Assembly (NCBI RefSeq): GCF_000353285.1
Contig: NZ_KB731324.1
Coordinates: forward strand, 1,630,577-1,694,576
DNA length: 64,000 nucleotides
Direction of reading: 5' to 3'
Source of the DNA: Leptolyngbya boryana PCC 6306
GTDB taxonomy: Bacteria > Cyanobacteriota > Cyanobacteriia > Leptolyngbyales > Leptolyngbyaceae
This document shows positions 27,239 to 36,517 of this stretch, piece by piece. The translations under genes were made by a program, and so were the position numbers. Within the stretch, counting starts at the first letter, position 1; every line of letters begins with the position of its first letter. The notes under the pieces are model-generated. The model worked only from the letters and a program-made list of their open reading frames with translations. It was not told the DNA's origin and searched no databases.

Positions 27239-27351
27239 AACGTTCGCTCGGTTAGCAGCGTCTGGAGCGTTAAACTGAGCCGAATCGCAGCGAATTGAGA
27301 AGATTTGGCTCAAATATCCTCAGTTCTGATTAGGGCATTCTGGTGAACTGA

Positions 27352-27792
27352 TTAGTATTCGCCGCCTGCTGCAATGCCACTGCCGTAGACTTCAGCGTTC
27401 TGAATGTTGATGCCTGTCAGGATTGCGCCGAATGTTTCTGCATTGTAGAGACGCGCGCTTGATAAGTTGGCATTGGTTAAATTTGCACGATCGAGCGATG
27501 CATTCGTCAGGTTAATCCCGCTCAGATTTGTATCTTTGAGAATCGCACCCGTGAGATCTGCACCTTCGAGATTTGCACCTGTGAGATTTGCGCCTGTGAG
27601 GTCTGCATCTCGGAGATCAGCGCCTAAGGCATGCAGTTCTTTTAAATCTGCACCTGTCAGATCACACCCGGAACATGCACCCGTTTGAATCAGTCGTTGG
27701 ACATGTTGTGGATTTTCTGCTCGGATTGGAGCCGCGATCGACAGAGCAGTCGCACAAGCTAAAGCGATGCCAACTTTTGCAAACATAGCCAT
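27352..27792 (-). CDS. Secreted pentapeptide-repeat protein
   Basis: A 146-residue protein with a signal peptide (cleavage likely after IRA, residue 25). A lone pair CSGC follows, then about 15 tandem A(D/N)Lxx pentapeptides (ADLRDADLTGANLTGANLEG onward) that form a right-handed beta helix. It is probably periplasmic or thylakoid-lumenal; the function is not known. GGGAGG lies five bases before the ATG (minus strand). Confidence 0.82.
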   Translation of the reverse strand: MAMFAKVGIALACATALSIAAPIRAENPQHVQRLIQTGACSGCDLTGADLKELHALGADLRDADLTGANLTGANLEGADLTGAILKDTNLSGINLTNASLDRANLTNANLSSARLYNAETFGAILTGINIQNAEVYGSGIAAGGEY

Positions 27793-28191
27793 ATCCTCCC
27801 AGAATCCGTAAGAGCAGTTTTATAAATCGAGTTCGTGCAGAGTTATATCAATAACTTCAAGACTATGAAATCGGATTCCAGAACGTCTCCCTCGATCGAT
27901 AGGAATCTTGTCTCATTGAAGTTCGCCTAAAGTGCAATGCAGCGAATTTGCACTGGCTGGATTGAAGTTCTTGAACTGCCTAAGAAGCTCTATCTGCCTT
28001 AATTCTGCCAAATTTTCCTGTCCTTCGGGGAATTTCTCAACTTATCCTCACAATTCGGACAATTTAGTTCACTCGTTTTTCTCGAAGGCAAGTGGATGGA
28101 TTGAGAATTGCCATGCTTGTAACACTAAACAGATATTAAGTTTGGTAAAATCAACTTTAAGTAATGTAAAAGTTAGAGGCGAAGACATCTC
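27793..28191. other. Divergent intergenic region
   Basis: About 400 bases between divergent genes holding both promoters. An 87-codon frame (27932-28195) overlaps the next gene's start, resembles nothing, and is taken as chance. GAGGCGAAG before 28192 is the ribosome binding site. AT-rich with no clear hairpin. Confidence 0.5.
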
Positions 28192-28602
28192 ATGACCGGG
28201 TTTATCCGTGGGTTCTTTTCAAAACCAACATCGAATGAAGCTGAAGCATCCGCACCTGTAGAGCGCCCGAAGCGAGAGAAGGCTGTTCGTCCTGAGAAAG
28301 AAGGCGGTGCTTTCTTTTTAGATTCCAATGAAGCGCAAACGTTTGGCAACTTGGAATACATGAAGACCTCGAAGAAAATCAGACGGACTTTCCCAAAAAC
28401 TGTGGACAGCCCAGAAGAGAAAGAGTTTATTCAAGAGCTTTCGGCAATGGATCGCATCGTCAATGGCAAGCCTGAAACGAATGCGGCTCCGATCGTTGAA
28501 AGCAGTCCTGCCGAGAGCAAGACCGCTGAGAGTACTTCTCGGCGCACGGCTGGATCAGACATGGACATGTTCCTCAAGATGGCGAAGGACATTAAAAAGT
28601 AG
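28192..28602 (+). CDS. Conserved hypothetical protein, low-complexity ends
   Basis: A 136-residue polar protein without membrane segments. The central block AFFLDSNEAQTFGNLEYM and KKIRRTFPKTVDSPEEKEF appears to be the conserved part; both ends are rich in Glu, Pro, Ser and Lys. The C-terminus (DMDMFLKMAKDIKK) is a short amphipathic helix. I have seen this type only in cyanobacteria and cannot assign a role. It is 55 bases upstream of the DUF1537 gene. Confidence 0.65.
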   Translation: MTGFIRGFFSKPTSNEAEASAPVERPKREKAVRPEKEGGAFFLDSNEAQTFGNLEYMKTSKKIRRTFPKTVDSPEEKEFIQELSAMDRIVNGKPETNAAPIVESSPAESKTAESTSRRTAGSDMDMFLKMAKDIKK

Positions 28603-28657
28603 AATAGGGCGCTTTTCCTGATAGATTGAGCGTTGTAAATGCCCAGGAGTCAGGAAT

Positions 28658-29971
28658 ATGCAACCTAAAATTATTGTTCTTGATGATGATCCAACTGGAT
28701 CTCAGACGGTGCATAGTTGTTTGCTTCTGATGCAGTGGGATGTAGAAACCCTACGGTTCGGTTTGCAAGACGATGCACCGATTTTTTTTGTTTTGACGAA
28801 CACGCGATCGCTGACTCCTGAAGCGGCTCAGTCGATTACGCAGGAAGTCTGTCGAAATTTAAAGACGGCGATCGCTCAAACCGGAATTGAGGATTTCCTA
28901 GTCGTGAGTCGATCAGATTCGACGTTGCGAGGACATTATCCGATTGAAACTGATGCGATCGCAGAGGAACTTGGTCCATTTGATGCTCATTTCTTAGTTC
29001 CAGCCTTTTTTGAAGGGGGGAGAACGACTCGCGATAGTATTCATTATTTGAAAGTGAATGGAGTGGATACACCTGTTCATGAAACTGAATTTGCGAAGGA
29101 TTCCGTTTTTGGATACAAGCATAGCTATTTGCCCGATTACGTTGAAGAGAAGACCCACGGGCGAATTCGAGCCGATCAAGTTGAGCGGTTTTTGCTTGCG
29201 GATATTCGATCGGGAATTCAAGCGCGATTAGATAAGTTACAAAATAATCAATGCTGCGTTGTAGACTCTGAAACGCAATGGGATATGGATCGGTTTGCGT
29301 CAGATGTATTGGCTGTGGCATCTGAAGGGAAACGATTTTTATTTCGGAGTGCAGCGAGTTTGTTAACGTCGCTCGCGAATTTGGGAGCGCAACCGATCGC
29401 ACAGGCAGAAATGGCGAAGTATGTGCGGGATGGGAAGCCTGGTGCGGTAATTGTTGGGTCGCATGTGAAGAAAACGACCGAGCAATTGCAGAAATTGTTA
29501 GAAGCTCCGGGGACAGTTGGAGTGGAAATTGAAGTGGGGCAGTTAGTCGGGTCGAATGATGCTCACGATGCTTTGCTCAATGATGCCGTTGAGAAAATTA
29601 ATGAGATTCACAATGCTGGAAACACACCTGTCGTGTATACGAGTCGGACAGAGCTAACTTTTGATGATGCTCAGACTCGGCTGAATTTTGGGGAATCGGT
29701 TTCTGGATTATTGATGGATATTTTGCAGCATTTGCCTGCGGATATCGGTTTTTTGATTAGTAAAGGTGGCATTACTTCAAATGACACTTTGAGTAAGGGA
29801 TTAGCTTTAAGAACTGCAAGACTTTTAGGACAAGTTTTAGCAGGAGTTTCGATGGTCAGAACGGATTCAGATCATCCTCAGTTTCCGAATCTACCTGTCG
29901 TGCTGTTTCCGGGGAATGTGGGAGATGAGACGGCATTGGCGACGGTTTATCGGCGGTTGAGTGGGAAGTAG
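28658..29971 (+). CDS. Four-carbon acid sugar kinase family protein (DUF1537)
   Basis: A 437-residue kinase of the OtnK/DtnK superfamily, which phosphorylates C4 acid sugars such as threonate or erythronate. The N-terminal LDDDPTGSQTVHSC and SRSDSTLRGHYPIE are substrate-site motifs, and the C-terminal SKGGITSNDTLSKGL and FPGNVGDETALATVY form the nucleotide site. Bacterial relatives usually sit next to dehydrogenases and aldolases of the pathway; none is here, so the substrate is open. The TAG stop lies inside the G-rich repeat cassette C. Confidence 0.83.
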   Translation: MQPKIIVLDDDPTGSQTVHSCLLLMQWDVETLRFGLQDDAPIFFVLTNTRSLTPEAAQSITQEVCRNLKTAIAQTGIEDFLVVSRSDSTLRGHYPIETDAIAEELGPFDAHFLVPAFFEGGRTTRDSIHYLKVNGVDTPVHETEFAKDSVFGYKHSYLPDYVEEKTHGRIRADQVERFLLADIRSGIQARLDKLQNNQCCVVDSETQWDMDRFASDVLAVASEGKRFLFRSAASLLTSLANLGAQPIAQAEMAKYVRDGKPGAVIVGSHVKKTTEQLQKLLEAPGTVGVEIEVGQLVGSNDAHDALLNDAVEKINEIHNAGNTPVVYTSRTELTFDDAQTRLNFGESVSGLLMDILQHLPADIGFLISKGGITSNDTLSKGLALRTARLLGQVLAGVSMVRTDSDHPQFPNLPVVLFPGNVGDETALATVYRRLSGK

Positions 29972-30015
29972 GGAGTGGGGAGTAGGGAGTTTTCATTCCT
30001 TACTCCCCACTTCTT
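29963..30015. repeat. G-rich/C-rich inverted repeat cassette C
   Basis: The arm AAGTAGGGAGTGGGG on the left and TACTCCCCACTTCTT on the right form a compact hairpin with a short loop. The stop codon of the upstream kinase (29969-29971) is the TAG of the left arm. Third member of the family at 1061-1160 and 9781-9896. Confidence 0.8.
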
Positions 30016-30095
30016 GGTAAATTAATCCGAAATGGCGCTTTTATTTTTGGTAGTTTAGACTATAATTAACTCAACTCTCTAACCGACGATCGCGC

Positions 30096-31055
30096 ATGTT
30101 TACGACTGCTGCTCCTGTTAAAACTGCTCTGCCCCGCGACTTATTTAGCGCGATCGCAGATCTCAAACGTGAATTGAATGCGGTAATTTTGGCGCATTAC
30201 TATCAAGATCCAGATATTCAGGATATCGCTGATTATCTCGGCGATTCGCTAGGTTTATCGCAGCAAGCTGCTCAGACTGATGCGGATGTGATTGTATTTG
30301 CAGGCGTTCACTTCATGGCAGAAACCGCGAAAATTCTCAATCCAGATAAGCTCGTTTTGCTGCCCGATTTGAATGCAGGATGTTCCTTAGCAGATAGCTG
30401 TCCGCCCGATGAGTTTGCTAAATTCAAGGCAAAATATCCTGATCATTTGGTAATTTCCTACATAAATTGCACCGCAGACATCAAAGCAATGAGTGACATC
30501 ATCTGCACCAGTGCCAACGCGGTCAAGATTGTGAATCAGATTCCAGCCGATCAGCCGATTATTTTCGCACCCGATCGTAATCTTGGAAAATACGTGATCG
30601 AGCAAACTGGGCGAGATATGGTGCTATGGCAGGGAAGCTGCATGGTACATGAAACGTTTTCTGAGAAGAAAATGGTGCAGTTGAAAATTCAGTATCCGGA
30701 TGCAGAAGTAATTGCACATCCAGAATGTGAGGAAGTGGTGCTGCGTCACGCTGACTACATCGGTTCAACCACAGCCTTGCTGAACTATTGTCAAAAGAGC
30801 GATCGACAATCTTTCATCGTGGTAACTGAACCCGGCATTATCCACCAAATGCAGAAAGCTGCACCCGATAAGCAATTTATTCCGGCTCCTCCCTTGAATC
30901 AATGCGCGTGTAATGAATGCCCCCACATGCGATTGAATACTTTGGAAAAATTGTATTTGGCAATGAAAACTAAAACGCCAGAGATCACCCTGCCCGAATC
31001 GACTCGGATTGCAGCATTGCGTCCAATTCAGAAAATGCTGGCGATGAGCGTATAA
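30096..31055 (+). CDS. nadA: Quinolinate synthase
   Basis: Condenses iminoaspartate with dihydroxyacetone phosphate to quinolinate for NAD synthesis, using a [4Fe-4S] cluster. The 319-residue protein shows [20 protein letters not shown], the substrate region FMAETAKIL, and cluster cysteines in [20 protein letters not shown] and [12 protein letters not shown]. Length matches the cyanobacterial NadA. nadB and nadC are not in the window. Confidence 0.96.
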   Translation: MFTTAAPVKTALPRDLFSAIADLKRELNAVILAHYYQDPDIQDIADYLGDSLGLSQQAAQTDADVIVFAGVHFMAETAKILNPDKLVLLPDLNAGCSLADSCPPDEFAKFKAKYPDHLVISYINCTADIKAMSDIICTSANAVKIVNQIPADQPIIFAPDRNLGKYVIEQTGRDMVLWQGSCMVHETFSEKKMVQLKIQYPDAEVIAHPECEEVVLRHADYIGSTTALLNYCQKSDRQSFIVVTEPGIIHQMQKAAPDKQFIPAPPLNQCACNECPHMRLNTLEKLYLAMKTKTPEITLPESTRIAALRPIQKMLAMSV

Positions 31056-31167
31056 TATTCAGCGATTTGTTGCTCGATTTCGGATTGCAAACAATCAAAA
31101 ATTGGGCAACAAATCCATCGGTACAGTAGTCAATGCCGATGAATATTCATACCCGGAAATCGCTCCT

Positions 31168-32529
31168 ATGAAGCTGGCTCCTCTGGTTTGTGCAACACTG
31201 GCATTGTCGATCGCGTCTGAAAGCCTTTTTGCTCCCGTCCGCGCCCAAACACCGCTATTTCCGCCGCCGCTCACCCCGCTGCCGCGCGCGACACCGCTCC
31301 CTATTCCACCTCGCACGACACCGCTGCCTGTCACGCCTCGACCCACAACACCCGCTCCCACCAATGGAGGCATCTGTCCGGCTCAATTGGGAGGAACGCT
31401 CGATCGTATTGTCAATCAGCTTCCAGCCAGTTGGAGCGTTTTAGTTCAAACTCAAGCTCCACGAGGCACACGGCAAAATCTTTATTCTCGCAATCCTTTC
31501 ACTCAGCTTGTTCCCGCTTCTAATAACAAGCTGTTCACAACCGCTGCTGCTCTGACTCGGCTGGGTGCGCAGTACCAGCTCCGGACTCCTGTTTTCGGCA
31601 ATAGCAATACTTCAGAGCTTGCAACCTTGCGAGTCATCGGTCAAGGAGATCCAAGTTTCAGTTCGGCACAGTTAAACTCGCTGACGCAGCAACTTCGCCA
31701 AAAAGGGATTCGACAAGTTGGGTTACTGATTGGAGATGACACGGTTTTTAGAGGGGCTGATTTTAATCCTTACTGGGATCAAGAAGATCGAGGACAAGGT
31801 TATGCACCGCCTGTCAACAGTTTGATGTTGAATCAGAATAATATTTACACTGGCGCAGTCCCCAATCCTGGCAATTACTTTGTCGGTGAGTTTCGGAACC
31901 GATTAGCCAATGCCGGGATTCAGGTCAAAGGTTCAACGCTGGTGAAACGGACTCCTGCACCTCCTGGAGAAGTAGAACTCGCATCGGTCATTTCCCCCCC
32001 GCTCTCACGCCTGATTTTTGAAACCAATCAGGAAAGCGATAATGCATATGCAGAAGCGATTTTAAAGACGTTGGGACGGTTGCAAGACCCCAATGGATCG
32101 GATTCGACCGCGAGTGGAGTCACTGCTGTTAGATCGATCCTGTCTGAGTTGGGAGTCAATCCGAATCGCTATAGTATGGTCGATGGTTCAGGACTTGCCG
32201 ATCGTAATCGCGCCAGTGCAGAGGCATTTGTGCAAACGTTGCAAGCGATGGCTGAAGGAGCCAACGCAGACGTATTTCGGCGATCGCTCGCTGTTGCAGG
32301 CGTGAGCGGAACCTTAAGTAGTCGATTCCGAAATACCCCCGCTCGCGGCATTGTTTTTGCCAAAACTGGAACAATCTCTGGTGTGGTGTCACTCTCAGGT
32401 TACGTTACGCCTCCAGGCTATTCTCCCGTTGTATTTAGTGTGATTGTGAATTCTGGCTATTCTGCTTCGACAGTTCGCGCTTCGGTTGACAGTTTAGTAG
32501 TGGCATTAACACGATTGCGGAATTGTTAA
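31168..32529 (+). CDS. dacB: D-Ala-D-Ala carboxypeptidase/endopeptidase, PBP4 type
   Basis: About 453 residues from the ATG at 31168, which gives a proper signal peptide (MKLAPLVCATLALSIASES); a TTG at 31102 would put 22 extra residues in front of it. A Pro/Thr-rich stretch follows (residues 30-66). The serine-enzyme motifs are SNNK (about residues 118-121), ESDN and KTGT near the C-terminus, in the order of class C PBPs. Acts on peptidoglycan peptides in the periplasm. Its stop interlocks with that of the convergent small gene. Confidence 0.92.
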   Translation: MKLAPLVCATLALSIASESLFAPVRAQTPLFPPPLTPLPRATPLPIPPRTTPLPVTPRPTTPAPTNGGICPAQLGGTLDRIVNQLPASWSVLVQTQAPRGTRQNLYSRNPFTQLVPASNNKLFTTAAALTRLGAQYQLRTPVFGNSNTSELATLRVIGQGDPSFSSAQLNSLTQQLRQKGIRQVGLLIGDDTVFRGADFNPYWDQEDRGQGYAPPVNSLMLNQNNIYTGAVPNPGNYFVGEFRNRLANAGIQVKGSTLVKRTPAPPGEVELASVISPPLSRLIFETNQESDNAYAEAILKTLGRLQDPNGSDSTASGVTAVRSILSELGVNPNRYSMVDGSGLADRNRASAEAFVQTLQAMAEGANADVFRRSLAVAGVSGTLSSRFRNTPARGIVFAKTGTISGVVSLSGYVTPPGYSPVVFSVIVNSGYSASTVRASVDSLVVALTRLRNC

Positions 32530-32747
32530 CGACAGTTCCAGCAAGTTTCGAGCCATGCGATTTGGGTCTGACGGGGCGTTGTGATGTGTTTTGCAACGCT
32601 CCATAGTTGCACGAGCGCGATTGGAGTCTCGACTTTGACAATCAAAGGTTCATAAGCATTACAGGTACAGGCGATCCCCAATTCGCAAAGCCGGTGATAA
32701 ATTTGCCAGCGATGACCGCCTTTAATCTCAATAGGATTTAAATTCAT
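32526..32747 (-). CDS. Small conserved cyanobacterial protein (Asr1405/Asl0597-like)
   Basis: 73 residues from the ATG at 32747. The pattern RWQIYHRLCELGIACTC, QLWSVAKHITTPRQ and WLETCW is, as I recall, that of the Asr1405/Asl0597 family from Nostoc. A longer frame to 32861 would be an artefact of reading into the upstream gene. It overlaps the InsA-like gene by 20 bases and shares the TTAA at 32526-32529 with the dacB stop. Function unknown. Confidence 0.7.
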   Translation of the reverse strand: MNLNPIEIKGGHRWQIYHRLCELGIACTCNAYEPLIVKVETPIALVQLWSVAKHITTPRQTQIAWLETCWNCR

Positions 32748-33102
32748 AATTTTGCGTAAAAAAATCTTTCTCAGTAAGACTCGAAGACTGGAGTTCCGAA
32801 TTTGCACAGTTTTGTAAGGATACAGCCTCCGGGGGATCAGGTTCGGATTGCTCTTGAGCATTCATCTGCTTTACCCAATTAATAATGGTGTTGTGGCTAA
32901 CTCCTGTTGTTCTCTCGATCGCTCTAAATCCGATGCCATCGCGATACATTTTCAGACAAATTTGCTTGGCATCGTCGGAATATCCTTTGGTCGATCGCGC
33001 TGCGACAAATTGACGACCACAGCTTTTACAGCGATAGTTCTGTTTTCCTCGGCAGTGCCCGTTTTTATTAATCTGGGTTGAGCCACAGCTAGGGCATTTC
33101 AT
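32728..33102 (-). CDS. Orphan IS1 InsA-like zinc-finger/helix-turn-helix protein
   Basis: A 124-residue protein. Residues 1-35 form the zinc ribbon CPSCGS...CKSCGRQF, and residues 45-80 form a helix-turn-helix (MYRDGIGFRAIERTTGVSHN). These match InsA of IS1. No InsB-type DDE domain follows; instead a polar 40-residue tail (NAQEQSEPDPPEA onward) ends just inside the next gene. Either a truncated transposon copy or a host gene derived from InsA and kept as a DNA-binding protein. Confidence 0.7.
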   Translation of the reverse strand: MKCPSCGSTQINKNGHCRGKQNYRCKSCGRQFVAARSTKGYSDDAKQICLKMYRDGIGFRAIERTTGVSHNTIINWVKQMNAQEQSEPDPPEAVSLQNCANSELQSSSLTEKDFFTQNYEFKSY

Positions 33103-33340
33103 GACTTACTTGTGCAGCAGCATTCTAGGAGGAAGTTGATATGAATGAAACGAAAAATTTCTAGATAAAATCTTTTCTCAATTGCGATTTGAAATGAATA
33201 AAAACATACAGAATTTCACTTGATTTCTCATAGAAAATGCGCCAATTATGTAGAAGAAAGTGGTTGTACAGATATCATTCCAGCGTTTCTGAACTGTCTT
33301 GTTTTTACAGCTAAGCTCTCTAGATCATTAGGAGAATAAA

Positions 33341-33871
33341 ATGTCCAACACGCAAGTTTTGATACGTCAATTTGGTCAAATCGCTGAAAACCCAGTTCTA
33401 CTCGATCACACAACAACTGAGCCAGTTTGCGAAGGTTTGAATGCTTTGCTCGCAAGTTTTCAAGCACTGTATTTGCAGTATCAAAAGCATCATTTTGTTG
33501 TCGAAGGTGCAGAGTTTTACTCGCTTCATGAGTTTTTTGAAACAAGCTATGAGGCTGTGCAAGACCATGCTCATGAAATTGGGGAGCGCCTCGAAGGCTT
33601 GGGCGGCGTTCCAGTCGCAAGCTTCTCAAAGTTGGCTGAGTTATGCTGTTTTGCACCAGAACCGGATGGAGCCTACAGTTGTCGATCGATGTTGGAGCAC
33701 GATCTAGTCGCAGAACAGGCAATTATTGACCTACTGCGTCGTCAGGCTGCTCAAGCAGAAAGCCTCGGCGATCGCGCAACGCGCTTTTTGCTAGAAAAGA
33801 TTTTGTTGGCAACAGAAGATCGAGCATTCCATGTTGCTCACTTCCTAGCACCGGATAGCTTGAAGCGATAG
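33341..33871 (+). CDS. Dps-like ferritin (second copy)
   Basis: A 176-residue ferritin-like protein, only distantly like the Dps at 13723. The helix-A part [28 protein letters not shown] carries a His-His pair and a Glu/Asp site in the Dps positions, and [21 protein letters not shown] is the expected second helix. Many cyanobacteria encode several Dps proteins with different metal sites. GGAG lies twelve bases before the ATG. A terminator follows. Confidence 0.85.
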   Translation: MSNTQVLIRQFGQIAENPVLLDHTTTEPVCEGLNALLASFQALYLQYQKHHFVVEGAEFYSLHEFFETSYEAVQDHAHEIGERLEGLGGVPVASFSKLAELCCFAPEPDGAYSCRSMLEHDLVAEQAIIDLLRRQAAQAESLGDRATRFLLEKILLATEDRAFHVAHFLAPDSLKR

Positions 33872-33933
33872 ATTTCTGGGTGGTCTAAGCCTCCTTAGAG
33901 TAATTTTTCTCAAAATAAACGCAAGAACCCCAC

Positions 33934-33963
33934 AGCCTCTTCCCCAAAAGAAGGGGCTTTTTA
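33934..33963 (+). terminator. Terminator of the second Dps-like gene
   Basis: AGCCTCTTC (33934-33942) pairs with GAAGGGGCT (33950-33958), nine pairs with one G-U, followed by TTTTTA. Confidence 0.75.
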
Positions 33964-34042
33964 TCTGAATTGAGCAGTTTATTGAAATCTCTTCTCAATA
34001 AAGAAGATAAGCCAATCAATAATATGTGTCAAGAGTTGGTCA

Positions 34043-34085
34043 CAAAAAAGCTGCTAGTCGGCGCAGCAACAGCCAACTAGCAGCT
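34043..34085 (-). terminator. Terminator of the HU gene
   Basis: AGCTGCTAGT (34049-34058) and ACTAGCAGCT (34076-34085) form a perfect ten-pair stem. The A-run at 34043-34049 is the T-run on the minus strand, so it closes the HU transcript 17 bases after the stop. Confidence 0.85.
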
Positions 34086-34102
34086 CATTTTTATGAATTG
34101 AA

Positions 34103-34381
34103 TTATTGCGGTGCAACTTTATCTTTGAAGCCTTTACCTGCGGCAAACACAGGAACGCGAGTTGCAGGAATTTGGATCGCAGCACCTGTTGCAGGGTTAC
34201 GACCTTCACGGGCTTGACGTTCCCGCGCTTCAAAACTGCCAAATCCGACGATTGTTACTTTGTCGCCGCTTGCCACGGTTTCAAGGATGGTATCGACCAT
34301 TGCGCTGAGAATTGCATCAGCTTCTTTCTTGGTGACACTCGCCTTTTGAGCGATCGCATCAACTAATTCACCTTTGTTCAT
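34103..34381 (-). CDS. hup: DNA-binding protein HU
   Basis: A 92-residue histone-like protein that bends DNA as a dimer. Seen are MNKGELVDAIAQKASVTKKE, the GFGSFEARERQAREGRNPATG beta-arm (with the proline of RNPATG) and the C-terminal VPVFAAGKGFKDKV. IHF is unlikely because cyanobacteria have HU only. A promoter and a terminator flank it, so it is single-gene. Confidence 0.96.
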   Translation of the reverse strand: MNKGELVDAIAQKASVTKKEADAILSAMVDTILETVASGDKVTIVGFGSFEARERQAREGRNPATGAAIQIPATRVPVFAAGKGFKDKVAPQ

Positions 34382-34420
34382 TTACGTGTCCTCACAATGA
34401 TTCCTACATTGGTTCGCTGC

Positions 34421-34449
34421 ATTGTAGTGCAAGATTTTCAAAAGTTCAA
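34421..34449 (-). promoter_or_regulatory. Sigma-70-type promoter of hup
   Basis: On the minus strand TTGAAC (34449-34444) and TACAAT (34426-34421) with a 17-base spacer, about 40 bases from the ATG. A ten-base palindrome GCAAATTTGC at 34459-34468 sits just behind the -35 box in the divergent promoter area and may be an operator. Confidence 0.5.
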
Positions 34450-34509
34450 TCGTACTATGCAAATTTGCGTCACAATAAGACACCGTAAGGGTTTGAGGGA
34501 TATCCGTAT

Positions 34510-35835
34510 ATGATCGTACCAGCGACATGCTCTCCAGGAATTGCAGCCGGCATGGCTGCATTGCAGATGTTTTACAACGCCGGGACGGGGCTTTGGGACT
34601 CGGCAAATTGGTGGAATGCGGCGAATGCACTCGAAGCCACGATCGAGTATTCAAGATTAACGGATTCACTCACCTATCGAGGCAACATTTTCAATACGTT
34701 TTATCAAAAGCCGCGCTACGCAAATTTTATTAATCCCTGGTTTCGAGATGATGATGGTTGGTGGGCGATTGCTTGGATCAGAGCCTATGATCTCACAGGT
34801 GAAAAGCGGTATTTAGATCAAGCTAAGTTGATCTTTTGGGATATGACGAAAGGTTGGGATAACGTCTGTGGGGGCGGGCTTTACTGGCATAAGCGCGAAT
34901 TGAACTACAAGAATGCAATCACAAATGGATTATTGCTATCGGTTGCAGCAAAATTGAATCTCCGTGAACCGGAAGACAAACGATATTTAGAATGGTCGCA
35001 AAAGATTTGGAAATGGTATCAGCAAAGCGGAATGATCAATGCTGAGAATCTGGTGAATGATGGTTTAGATTACGAGACTTGTCGAAATAATGGCAAAACG
35101 ACTTGGACTTACAATCAGGGAGTTTTGATTGGGGGACTCGTCGATTTATATCGGGGGACAAATGACCCTGAATTGTTGCAACAGGCAGAAGCGATCGCCG
35201 ATGCGTCGATCGTCAAACTTGCCCGAAACGGAATTTTACGCGAACCCTGCGAAGATAACAATGATTGTGGCAATGATGGACCGCAATTTAAGGGCATCTT
35301 CATGCGGAACTTAGCCGAGTTGTATCGAGTCAGCCCAAAACTGAGCTATCGAGAATTTATTACTCGAAATGCAGAGTCGATTTGGGCAAATCGCAATCAG
35401 AACGGTCAATTTGGACTCGATTGGGCAGGAAATGTTGATCAAGCCGATGCGAAACGGCAAACGAGCGCGGTCGATGCTTTGAATGCAGCCATTGCCTTGA
35501 GAACAACTTGGACAGGCATTCAACCCAAATTGAGCGCTGATACAACAAAGTTCAATGTTTCAGTCGCTTGCTCAGGTCGGTATGATTTGCAATTTCGGTA
35601 CGCCTCGCCTGAAAGTGCTGTGAGATATCTGTATGTGAATGGAAAAAGTTTGGTCGATCGACAACTTTTCCCAAAAACAGGTGCATTGGATCAATGGCAA
35701 ACGGTCACCGTTGAGAATGTCTGGCTGAATGCAGGTGATAATGCCATCTCCGTGATTTTTAATTCGAGTAAAGGCAGCCAAAATCCCCTTTCTGTAGGTG
35801 CATTATCGATCGATGTATCGCGCAGGTTGAAATGA
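34510..35835 (+). CDS. Glycoside hydrolase family 76 protein with C-terminal beta-sandwich domain
   Basis: A 441-residue protein resembling endo-alpha-1,6-mannanases. The paired catalytic aspartates lie in FRDDDGWWAIAW (about residues 77-88), and the aromatic-rich repeats GGGLYWHKRELNYKNAITNG and TTWTYNQGVLIGGLVDLY fit the GH76 (alpha/alpha)6 barrel. The last 110 residues (FNVSVACSGRYDLQFRYASP, WLNAGDN) look like a carbohydrate-binding beta-sandwich of the CBM35 kind. No signal peptide is seen and a stop codon (34486-34488) precludes upstream extension, so export is unclear. It overlaps the next hydrolase by four bases. Confidence 0.8.
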   Translation: MIVPATCSPGIAAGMAALQMFYNAGTGLWDSANWWNAANALEATIEYSRLTDSLTYRGNIFNTFYQKPRYANFINPWFRDDDGWWAIAWIRAYDLTGEKRYLDQAKLIFWDMTKGWDNVCGGGLYWHKRELNYKNAITNGLLLSVAAKLNLREPEDKRYLEWSQKIWKWYQQSGMINAENLVNDGLDYETCRNNGKTTWTYNQGVLIGGLVDLYRGTNDPELLQQAEAIADASIVKLARNGILREPCEDNNDCGNDGPQFKGIFMRNLAELYRVSPKLSYREFITRNAESIWANRNQNGQFGLDWAGNVDQADAKRQTSAVDALNAAIALRTTWTGIQPKLSADTTKFNVSVACSGRYDLQFRYASPESAVRYLYVNGKSLVDRQLFPKTGALDQWQTVTVENVWLNAGDNAISVIFNSSKGSQNPLSVGALSIDVSRRLK

Positions 35836-36506
35836 ACCAGATTAAACAACTCTATCGTCAGATCAAAGCTGGAATCGAACTCAGTGTTTGGGAAACGTCG
35901 CTGATCAAAGAGCGCATGACCGATTGGGCACAGCTTCAACGGTATGAGCAAGCGAATCGCGATGTCAAACAGGCTGAAGTGATTTTCTTTGGCGATTCCA
36001 TTACTGATCAGTGGGATTTATCGCTGTATTTTCCAGATCAGTCTTATGTCAATCGTGGAATTTCCGGGCAAACGACTCCTCAAATGCTGGTTCGATTTCG
36101 TCCTGATGTGATTAATCTACATCCCAAAATTGTTGTTTTTCTTGCTGGAACTAATGATATTGCAGGCAATACGGGACATATGACGATCGAGCAAATTCAG
36201 AATAATTTTATGTCGATCGCAGATCTCGCAAAGGCACATCAGATCCGACTCATCTTTGCTTCGATTCTTCCGGTCAGCGAGGAACGATCCATCACTCGAC
36301 CTCTTACCAAGATCCAAATGCTCAATCAGTGGATCATTGAATATTGTGAGACAAATCATCTCATTTATCTGGACTACTACAGTTCGATGGTGGATGAGCG
36401 AGGATATTTGCGATCGCACCTTGCGGACGATGGGTTACATCCGAATGACGCTGGATATCAGATCATGGCTCCGCTTGCAGAAGCGGCGATTCAGAAAGCT
36501 CTCTAA
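35832..36506 (+). CDS. SGNH/GDSL-family hydrolase
   Basis: A 224-residue esterase-fold protein. The four blocks are FFGDSITDQW (block I Ser, about residue 56), RGISGQTT (block II Gly), LAGTNDIAG (block III Asn) and DDGLHPNDAGY (block V Asp/His). No signal peptide. The ATG overlaps the GH76 stop as ATGA, so both are translated from one message; together they suggest removal of acyl groups and cleavage of the same sugar polymer. Substrate inferred only from the pairing. Confidence 0.87.
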   Translation: MNQIKQLYRQIKAGIELSVWETSLIKERMTDWAQLQRYEQANRDVKQAEVIFFGDSITDQWDLSLYFPDQSYVNRGISGQTTPQMLVRFRPDVINLHPKIVVFLAGTNDIAGNTGHMTIEQIQNNFMSIADLAKAHQIRLIFASILPVSEERSITRPLTKIQMLNQWIIEYCETNHLIYLDYYSSMVDERGYLRSHLADDGLHPNDAGYQIMAPLAEAAIQKAL

Positions 36507-36517
36507 CGCCATCTCAC

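Noticed and set aside
27932-28195. 87-codon frame in the gap before 28192
   Set aside because: No family likeness and overlaps the start of the better supported gene.
32526-32861. 111-codon frame as one gene
   Set aside because: The first 38 residues are the out-of-frame end of the InsA-like gene; the conserved part starts at 32747.
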